Source: Candidatus Bathyarchaeota archaeon
GTDB lineage: Archaea > Thermoproteota > Bathyarchaeia > Bathyarchaeales > DTEX01
Assembly (NCBI GenBank): GCA_003601725.1
Contig: PIYJ01000057.1
Location: 1 to 8,754, forward strand
Length of the DNA stretch: 8,754 nucleotides
Direction of reading: 5' to 3'
Position numbers and translations under genes: made by a program. This document shows positions 1 through 4,905 of the stretch, piece after piece; the first letter of the stretch is position 1; each line of letters starts with the position of its first letter. The notes under the pieces were generated by a model. It made no database searches. It had not been told where the DNA came from and saw nothing but the letters and a program-made list of their open reading frames with translations.

Positions 1-38
1 CTCTGAGAGGGTTAAATAAGATTTGTTCTTTCTCTTCT

Positions 39-51
39 GCACGTTTCGTGC
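39..51. repeat. short perfect inverted repeat downstream of vapC
   Basis: GCACG-TTT-CGTGC forms a perfect 5-bp stem with a 3-base loop. It lies about 40 bases past the end of the broken vapC (minus strand). On the plus strand it is followed by TAGTATTTT, and a pyrimidine-rich stretch precedes it at 21-38. It could terminate a plus-strand transcript entering from outside the window, or be chance. The stem is short, so this is a weak call. Confidence 0.25.
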
Positions 52-90
52 TAGTATTTTACGCTTAAAAATTTGTCTAATGAAAGATAA

Positions 91-553
91 TTATACGGTC
101 GAAGAGGCGGCTTTGGAAGGTTTTGGTATGGGATCTATGACTTCTAATCTCAATTTAGTTGCTAGCCGTTTGAATACGTCGTCATGTGAGATTATTCTCT
201 TCAGTTTTAATGACTCCAACGTCGCTATTACCGCGGCGTCTCTTCCTCCTAAACCCTCTGTGTAGGCATATTCTACTAGTTTCTCGAGGGCTCTCGAGGG
301 CTTCCGTCATCACCGATCGATCGAAGTCCACAATATTCATGTTTCTTAAGTTGACGAAGTAACCTATCTTCCTGCGAGCATCTGCTCCTTTGAAGTGCCT
401 GACCAGGTAATGAGCTACCTCCATGACCACGATCGTGTTGCACACGATCTCTTCAGATTTTATAATCTTCCTCATAAGTTCACGAACATGTTCATGTTCA
501 GGTAGGCGCCGGTCGAAATAGTAGCACCATATGTTTGCATCTACGAAAATCAT
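91..553 (-). pseudogene. vapC: VapC-family PIN-domain toxin, frameshifted
   Basis: PIN-domain ribonucleases of the VapC family cleave tRNA or other RNA when released from their antitoxin. As written, the frame from ATG at 553 gives 123 residues: residues 1-87 are PIN-like (MIFVDAN with Asp5, VVMEVAHYL with Glu45), then a meaningless Arg-rich tail ends at 182. Another minus-strand frame continues the PIN fold with KLVEYAYTEGLGGRDAAVIA and ISHDDVFKRL, ending at TAA 91-93. The frame change falls exactly at a tandem 10-bp duplication (282-301). Deleting one copy leaves 453 bases, an uninterrupted 150-residue protein with Asp5, Glu45, Asp102 and Asp121/122, the normal size and acidic set for VapC. 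The present allele loses the C-terminal acidic residues and should be inactive. It starts 19 bases after vapB. No good restart site is visible in the downstream frame. The family call is strong; whether the break is real, reversible or a sequencing/assembly error is open. Confidence 0.9.
282..301. repeat. 10-bp tandem duplication inside vapC
   Basis: TCTCGAGGGC occurs twice back to back on the plus strand (282-291 and 292-301), so vapC on the minus strand carries GCCCTCGAGA twice. Ten bases are not a multiple of three, and one copy exactly reconciles the two PIN-coding frames (EALE joined to KLVEY). Each copy holds the palindrome CTCGAG. Confidence 0.95.
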
Positions 554-572
554 CTATAAATCACTCTTGCGT

Positions 573-818
573 CTATGCTGGTTCCCACATCTTCTTGAGC
601 TTTAAAGGATCGATACTAGGCGTTCCCTCCTTGATGCAGCCCTCCATCTCCTTAATGAACTCTTCAGGTGAAATGGGAGGTATGATGACAATGGTTTTTT
701 CCTCTATTTTCAGTCTAGCTCTTACCCCCGGTTGTAACCCGACCTTGTCGCGAAACTTCTTTGGTATTAAAACTCTTCCCTTATCATCAATAACTACTTC
801 TTCTACTGCTGTCGACAT
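573..818 (-). CDS. vapB: VapB-type antitoxin, AbrB/SpoVT fold
   Basis: This is an 81-residue DNA-binding antitoxin expected to neutralise the VapC next to it and to repress its own promoter as a swapped-hairpin dimer. Residues 5-45 carry the AbrB/SpoVT pattern: VVIDDKGRVLIPKKFRDKVG, then LQPGVRARLKIEEKTIVI. The tail (50-81, PEEFIKEMEGCIKEG and a final LKKMWEPA) is typical of the toxin-binding extension. I chose ATG 816-818 over the upstream GTG at 842, which would add eight residues. A TATA-like box at 851-857 predicts a transcript start near 828, downstream of that GTG, and GGTGGGA (822-828) sits as a ribosome binding site before the ATG. VapC follows after 19 bases. The antitoxin looks intact although its toxin is broken. 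Confidence 0.88.
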   Translation of the reverse strand: MSTAVEEVVIDDKGRVLIPKKFRDKVGLQPGVRARLKIEEKTIVIIPPISPEEFIKEMEGCIKEGTPSIDPLKLKKMWEPA

Positions 819-820
819 CG

Positions 821-844
821 TTCCCACCGAAAATATTCCCACCG
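821..844 (-). promoter_or_regulatory. paired 9-bp direct repeats, candidate vapB operator
   Basis: CGGTGGGAA occurs twice on the minus strand (844-836 and 829-821), separated by six bases, a 15-base period. The pair lies between the TATA-like box and the vapB start, covering the predicted transcription start. This is where an autoregulating AbrB-type antitoxin would bind; the downstream copy also contains the ribosome binding site. The repeat is seen directly; the operator role is inference. Confidence 0.5.
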
Positions 845-850
845 TGGAAG

Positions 851-857
851 ATATAAA
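851..857 (-). promoter_or_regulatory. TATA-like box of the vapBC operon
   Basis: On the minus strand TTTATAT is preceded by GAAAAGG, a purine-rich stretch fitting a BRE. The box is centred about 26 bases before a likely transcription start near 828, leaving a leader of roughly ten bases before the vapB ATG. Confidence 0.55.
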
Positions 858-929
858 CCTTTTCAGATGAGGGCTTGCAGTTCAGTCTCAACCGTCCCTT
901 AAATGTAACTGTGAAATCTATCTTAACGA

Positions 930-946
930 GCCTTTTAAGAAAAGGC
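930..946. repeat. perfect hairpin between divergent operons
   Basis: GCCTTTT-AAG-AAAAGGC is a perfect 7-bp stem with a 3-base loop. It lies in the gap (845-1057) between the vapBC promoter and the membrane-protein operon. It is not followed by a clear T-run on either strand, so it may be an operator or chance. I see no coding or tRNA-like structure elsewhere in this gap. Confidence 0.4.
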
Positions 947-1001
947 ATGAAGCAGAAGAGAGAAAGTAGTTTCCGAAGAGTTACCGTAACCCCCTAGCTA
1001 T

Positions 1002-1009
1002 CTTTATTA
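1002..1009 (+). promoter_or_regulatory. TATA-like box before the membrane-protein operon
   Basis: CTTTATTA lies about 50 bases before the ATG at 1058. A transcript starting near 1032 would carry the ribosome binding site GGGAGGA (1043-1049), which is eight bases from the start codon. The spacing is right for an archaeal promoter; the BRE is not convincing. Confidence 0.4.
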
Positions 1010-1057
1010 AATTCTTCGCGGATTAAATGCCAAATCAGTCTAGGGAGGATTCTTTAG

Positions 1058-1648
1058 ATGAGCAGGGGATCCGTCAGAAACGAGGTGAGACGGAGGTTGC
1101 CGAGGATCGTGATCAACATCACCGTTGCCTTTCTCTTCTGGATCATCAGCCAGATCGGCCCGATCTTCGTTAAAGGCTTGGTTATCCCGGGAATAAATAT
1201 GCCTCCCCCCTTCGACACGGTCTCCTCGATCCTTGGATTAACGGCAACATTAATTGCAATGGTCTTCTTTGTAAGAGCCATCTCAGACATCCTCTTCTTC
1301 GTCGACCTTTCAGCAGAGATCATCGTGAGAAGCCTAGGAATCAAAGAGAGGAGACCTCTAAAGAGAATCGCTCGAGATCTAACTTACATAATTCTAACAT
1401 TGCTGCTTGCGACAGCTGCATCCCCGATTCTTTCTTCCATTCCTCAAATCGGAGGATACTTGATGGCTATAGTAAGCCTAGTAGCTCTGGGATTCTTTCT
1501 CATCTTGATCTATGATATCGGCAAGGTCATACATGAGGTGCTGCATGAGAAGACGCGGAGAATAGCAGACTGGATCAGCGGTCTCCTTGAAGATAGGGAA
1601 AACTGGAATGCTGATCGAAACCTAAGGGAGAAGGGAAGAGGGGAATGA
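1058..1648 (+). CDS. four-helix membrane protein of unknown function
   Basis: I do not recognise this 196-residue protein. It has a basic N terminus (residues 1-16, RRRL), four hydrophobic segments at about 17-38, 55-80, 106-128 and 130-155, and a charged soluble tail (156-196) that may be helical. The loop between the first two helices has a Pro-rich turn (GINMPPPFD). The basic N terminus and the basic stretch between helices 2 and 3 (KERRPLKR) suggest both termini are cytoplasmic. GGGAGGA at 1043-1049 sets the start. Its last bases overlap the transporter start codon in an ATGA arrangement, so the two are probably translated in a coupled way and may form a complex, for example as an accessory subunit. 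That partnership is inference from gene order. No enzyme motif is seen. Confidence 0.85.
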   Translation: MSRGSVRNEVRRRLPRIVINITVAFLFWIISQIGPIFVKGLVIPGINMPPPFDTVSSILGLTATLIAMVFFVRAISDILFFVDLSAEIIVRSLGIKERRPLKRIARDLTYIILTLLLATAASPILSSIPQIGGYLMAIVSLVALGFFLILIYDIGKVIHEVLHEKTRRIADWISGLLEDRENWNADRNLREKGRGE

Positions 1649-2910
1649 GCACCGCCGCAACGAGCTTCATCATGATTTATCTCCTCACTCTGCTGCTCGT
1701 CACGACGGATATGGTTCCCATGTCTGTAGCTGCTCTTGTCGGCGCCTTATTCGCAATCTGGATCGGACTGAGCTACGGCGTCTTCACGTATGAGGAGGCT
1801 TCAAGCTTCATCGATATGAAGCTGATCGGTCTTCTCGTGGGGACGATGATCGTGATGGAAGTAGCATACAGAAGTGGACTGTTCCGTTTAATCGCCCTTT
1901 ACACGATCAGGATCGCTGGAGGTGACTCTCGCACCCTCTTCATCGTAATGTGCATAACCTCAGCTGTAGTCTCAATGTTCCTCAGCGATTCGACTGCTCT
2001 CCTCCTAATCGCAGCAGCCGCAACGACAATAAGCAAGATCATGGATTATGACCCTATACCTTATTTTGTCTCAGCATCGATAATGGTTAATCTCGGCGGG
2101 ACAAGCACTCTGATCGGTTCCGTAAGCAACATGATCATCGGATTATCCGCGGGTCTCAGCTTCTCAGACTTCGTGACGTATCTCACCCCCTGTGAACTTA
2201 TCCTCTGGGCGCTTACCACGGCTACTCTTTACTGGCTTTACAGATCAAAACTGAAGGAGAAGAAGGAGGTGCCCAGCTATGATCCGTGGGAAGGAATAGA
2301 GAATAAAAGATTCTTGGTCTGGTCTGCGATTCTCCTGATCGTTTTCTTGGGGCTCTTCACTTTGCATGACAGGTTAGGCCTTCCACCTGAAGCTGTGGCT
2401 TTAGGCTGTGGGATTCTAGCCCTAGCCATCAGCAGGGTTGATCCATCCGAGATCTTCAGAAGCATCGATTGGGAGACGATCTTCTTCCTCGGGGGGTTCT
2501 TCTTCATCGTCGGGGGGCTTGAAAGAACGGGCATACTTGAGGATCTGGCTCAAGAGTTCATGAACATGACTGGGGGAGGACCATTCTTCCTATCTACCGT
2601 TCTACTATGGGTCAGCGGTCTTATGAGCACCATCGTCAGCAACATCGCCGTCGCATTGACGTTCACCCCCGTAATAAAAGATCTAGGATTAAAGAACCCC
2701 ATCCCCGTTTGGGCAGCTCTCATCTTCGGATCTAACCTCGGAGGCGCAGCGACGCCGCTGAGCGGAGTAGTCACAATCATGGCTTTGGGAGCCTTGAAGC
2801 GGGAAGGCTTCAAGATCAGTCTAGGGGAATTCGCAAAGGCTGGTTTATTAACGACCTTTACGCAGCTATGCTTTGCAAATCTGTATATCCTTATAAGATT
2901 TGGAGCGTAA
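1645..2910 (+). CDS. ArsB/NhaD-like ion transporter (ion transporter superfamily)
   Basis: This is a 421-residue, roughly 11-helix carrier of the superfamily holding ArsB, NhaD, the P protein and SLC13. Members exchange Na+ for H+ or move arsenite or di/tricarboxylates. Two inverted halves are visible. The first has LSDSTALLL (around Asp115) and NLGGTST (149-155) followed by SVSNM. The second has VSNIAVALTFTP (around Asn333) and NLGGAATP (364-371). These matching pairs are the broken-helix substrate and ion sites of the fold. A charged cytoplasmic loop (about 200-222, KLKEKKEVPSYDPWEG) joins the halves. The start overlaps the stop of the upstream membrane protein, and the small basic gene follows after 23 bases. 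The substrate cannot be read from sequence; Na+/H+ exchange or anion export are both possible. No ArsR-like regulator or arsenic gene is nearby, which argues mildly against an arsenic role. Confidence 0.88.
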   Translation: MSTAATSFIMIYLLTLLLVTTDMVPMSVAALVGALFAIWIGLSYGVFTYEEASSFIDMKLIGLLVGTMIVMEVAYRSGLFRLIALYTIRIAGGDSRTLFIVMCITSAVVSMFLSDSTALLLIAAAATTISKIMDYDPIPYFVSASIMVNLGGTSTLIGSVSNMIIGLSAGLSFSDFVTYLTPCELILWALTTATLYWLYRSKLKEKKEVPSYDPWEGIENKRFLVWSAILLIVFLGLFTLHDRLGLPPEAVALGCGILALAISRVDPSEIFRSIDWETIFFLGGFFFIVGGLERTGILEDLAQEFMNMTGGGPFFLSTVLLWVSGLMSTIVSNIAVALTFTPVIKDLGLKNPIPVWAALIFGSNLGGAATPLSGVVTIMALGALKREGFKISLGEFAKAGLLTTFTQLCFANLYILIRFGA

Positions 2911-2933
2911 GGAGATAAATAGAGGAAGCTTAC

Positions 2934-3200
2934 ATGTCGAAGATAAGAGATTGGCTTTCCTTCAAGGAGAGAAGACTGGAAAAGTATGAGGAGGCAAAAA
3001 GAGAGTTCGTCAAGGCGATTGGAAAGCCAATTATAATGATTCCGCTTGAACTCCCAGAGAGCTTGATGTTCCTAAGGGAAGAGTTCTGCGCCTTGGAGAA
3101 TGACAAGGAATTCATCAAAAGGATGCAGAGGTCATGCGTGAGGTACCTCAAGAGAAGATTCGCATCGAAGATCTCTGAGCAACGAAAAAGCAAGAAGTGA
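2934..3200 (+). CDS. small basic protein of unknown function
   Basis: This 88-residue protein is highly charged, with a helical, Lys/Arg/Glu-rich N-terminal third (SFKERRLEKYEEAKREF), a central hydrophobic strand-like patch (GKPIIMIPLELPESLMFL), and a basic end (YLKRRFASK to the terminal KSKK). It has no membrane segment or signal peptide and two Cys residues too far apart to suggest a zinc site. GAGGA at 2922-2926 is seven bases from the ATG, and the gene lies 23 bases after the transporter, so it is probably the third gene of that operon. The residue pattern looks coding rather than accidental. I do not recognise the family. It could be a cytoplasmic regulator of the transporter or simply a co-transcribed nucleic-acid-binding protein. 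Confidence 0.65.
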   Translation: MSKIRDWLSFKERRLEKYEEAKREFVKAIGKPIIMIPLELPESLMFLREEFCALENDKEFIKRMQRSCVRYLKRRFASKISEQRKSKK

Positions 3201-3305
3201 TATGCACGTTTCTCTTCTCTCTGCAAGCTTCTCCTCAGATTCATTAGGATGCTAGATAAGCCGTAATGACGATTCTCGATTATTTTTCACATACTTCCCA
3301 CGTGA

Positions 3306-3372
3306 CCCAGAGGAGAAACCCCTCTAGGGCGGGAATGCGGCTGGGCTCTTCAATCTTTGAATCCGCAATCCC
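3306..3372 (+). other. two consecutive potential hairpins in the intergenic gap
   Basis: The gap 3201-3446 has no gene. The first hairpin pairs 3306-3313 with 3321-3329 (CCCAGAGG against CCTCT-A-GGG, one bulged A). The second starts two bases later: GGGAATGCGG (3331-3340) pairs with CCGCAATCCC (3363-3372), nine pairs and one A/A mismatch. Inside its loop TTCAA-TCT-TTGAA (3349-3361) makes a further stem. A T-rich stretch (3280-3287) lies upstream. It could be the 3' end of the transporter operon mRNA, a leader element of the next operon, or a small structured RNA. Confidence 0.4.
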
Positions 3373-3406
3373 CCTTTATACTTAGGTGAAAGGAGTTCGT
3401 TAAAAT

Positions 3407-3414
3407 CTTTAAAA
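3407..3414 (+). promoter_or_regulatory. TATA-like box before the aminotransferase operon
   Basis: CTTTAAAA, preceded by AAAAT, places a transcript start near 3434-3437, just before the ribosome binding site GGGGA (3436-3440) and the ATG at 3447. A second candidate, CTTTATAC at 3374-3381, would start transcription near 3402. In either case the hairpins at 3306-3372 would lie upstream of the aminotransferase mRNA. Confidence 0.45.
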
Positions 3415-3446
3415 GTGTAGAAGAAACATCACTATGGGGAATCATC

Positions 3447-4847
3447 ATGCCAACAATAGATGAATTAGAAAAGGAGTATCTCAGAAAACATCCCAAATCG
3501 AAAGAGCTCTATGAGAGAGCTTTAAAATGTTATCCAAGCGGCGTCACCCACGACGCTAGGTTCGCCAAACCTTTCCCGATATATGCTGTCAAGGCCTTGG
3601 GAGCGAAGAAGTGGGATGTTGATGGAAATGAGTATGTAGATTACGTCATGGGTCACGGCAGTTTTATCCTCGGATACGGCGATGAAAGAGTGGTGGAAGC
3701 ATTTCAAGAGCAGATCCCTAAAGCGGTGCATATGGGCACAAGCACAGAGCTCGAGGTGGAATGGGCTGAGCTGATAAAAAAGATCGTCCCCGCCGCGCGT
3801 GACGGTTTAATCAGGGCTACGTCATGCGGCAGCGAAGCGATAGCGATGGCTATTAGGTTGTCTCGAATCTACACGAGGAGGAATAAGATCATCGTGCAAG
3901 CCGGGGTCTATCATGGGAAGGGGGACGCGACGTTACTTGCTTATCACGGTCCTCCCTTTGGAAAGTGTAACACGCTTGGAATACCGCAGGGGGTCAAAAA
4001 CGACGTCATAATCGTGCCGTTTAATGATCTTGAGGCCGTTGAAAAAGCACTTGCAACTGGAGATGTAGCCTGCGTCCTCCTTCACTGCAACAACCTTTAC
4101 ACTGAAGAGTACATCAAAGGACTCAGGAAGCTCACCAAACAATACGGCGCAGTCTTCATCATGGACGAAGTGGTCTCAGGTTTCAGGTATGCCGCTGGAG
4201 GAGCGCAGGAATACTATGGGGTCATCCCCGATCTGGCAGTTCTCGGGAAGGTTATAGGCGGCGGTGCCCCTATAGGAGTGATCTGTGGAAAAAGAGAGAT
4301 ATTGGACTATTACTCATTCAAAGATGACTATTGGAACAGATTCATTAGGATTGCAGCAGGCGGAACTTGGAACGCTCAGCCCATCTGCATAGTTGGCGGA
4401 ATCGCCGTGATGAAGATTATCCTCAAGGAACGCGGGACTATTTATCCCCGTCTATACGAGATCGGCAGGAGGTTAACAAAAAGTTTCAACGAGGAAGCCG
4501 AGGACCTGGGCGTGACTGCCATAGCGGTTGGTTTACCATACGAGAACCCGAGCTTATTCACCCTTAACTTCCTAAATCGCCCTGCCCCTTCTGAGAAGAT
4601 GTATCTTTGGCAGACTGGCCCCACATCCTTCGAGGATTACTGGATTAAAGCCGAATTCAAGGCTGGAAGTCAAGCTGAATACGTGAACTACTTAGCCTTA
4701 ACCAATAGCGGAGTTCATTCCATGAGGGGAATCAGCTTCATTACCTGTACGAAATATACGGAAGAAGACCTGCAAAAGACGGAGGAGGCCTTCAGAACGA
4801 CCCTGAAAGCCTTAAAGGAGAATAACTTGATAGGAACAGCTGAATGA
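3447..4847 (+). CDS. class III PLP-dependent aminotransferase, glutamate-1-semialdehyde aminomutase-like
   Basis: This 466-residue cytoplasmic enzyme uses pyridoxal phosphate to move an amino group. Its order of motifs follows the GSA aminomutase branch: PSGVTHDARF near 31-40, WDVDGNEYVDYVMGHGSFILG, the phosphate-binding TSCGSEAIAMA (125-135), MDEVVSGFR with Asp240 for the pyridine nitrogen, and LGKVIGGGAPIG with Lys268 as the Schiff-base lysine. It differs from true HemL. The conserved Glu-Pro segment and following loop before the Asp motif are replaced by a shortened LLHCNNLYTEEY (His213). The protein is longer than the usual 430 or so residues, with extra sequence in the C-terminal domain around 372-407. 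No other heme gene is in the window. I therefore read it as a GSA-aminomutase-like enzyme acting on another amino or keto substrate. The hydrolase follows after 55 bases, probably in one operon. The start at ATG 3447 is supported by GGGGA six bases upstream. Confidence 0.85.
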   Translation: MPTIDELEKEYLRKHPKSKELYERALKCYPSGVTHDARFAKPFPIYAVKALGAKKWDVDGNEYVDYVMGHGSFILGYGDERVVEAFQEQIPKAVHMGTSTELEVEWAELIKKIVPAARDGLIRATSCGSEAIAMAIRLSRIYTRRNKIIVQAGVYHGKGDATLLAYHGPPFGKCNTLGIPQGVKNDVIIVPFNDLEAVEKALATGDVACVLLHCNNLYTEEYIKGLRKLTKQYGAVFIMDEVVSGFRYAAGGAQEYYGVIPDLAVLGKVIGGGAPIGVICGKREILDYYSFKDDYWNRFIRIAAGGTWNAQPICIVGGIAVMKIILKERGTIYPRLYEIGRRLTKSFNEEAEDLGVTAIAVGLPYENPSLFTLNFLNRPAPSEKMYLWQTGPTSFEDYWIKAEFKAGSQAEYVNYLALTNSGVHSMRGISFITCTKYTEEDLQKTEEAFRTTLKALKENNLIGTAE

Positions 4848-4890
4848 TTTCGCTGTCGACAACGAGAGGCTGAAAGGCCTTTGGCTTTAG

Positions 4891-4905
4891 AGGAAGGATT
4901 AATTG
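4891..4905 (+). promoter_or_regulatory. ribosome binding site deciding a TTG start
   Basis: AGGAAGGA (4891-4898) lies four bases before TTG 4903-4905. The codon immediately upstream in frame is TAA (4900-4902), so no earlier start is possible. The next in-frame ATG is 29 codons further on, with no comparable site. Confidence 0.7.

Noticed and set aside
23..265. Open frame on the plus strand opposite the end of vapC
   Set aside because: It lies antisense to the restored PIN-domain frame, shows no family features, and has no ribosome binding site.
182..310. Reading the Arg-rich C-terminal tail of the 123-residue frame as a genuine novel VapC end
   Set aside because: The other frame encodes clear PIN sequence through the same bases, and the tail loses required acidic residues.
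819..842. GTG start adding eight residues to VapB
   Set aside because: The predicted transcript start lies downstream of it, and a better ribosome binding site precedes the ATG at 818.
535..870. Plus-strand open frame across vapB
   Set aside because: It is the antisense shadow of the AbrB-type antitoxin and its promoter.
2930..3244. Minus-strand open frame over the small basic gene
   Set aside because: The plus-strand frame has a ribosome binding site, operon position and a protein-like composition; the minus frame has none of these.
3447..4847. Naming the aminotransferase hemL
   Set aside because: The missing Glu-Pro loop, longer C-terminal domain and non-heme neighbours make a specific HemL role unsupported.
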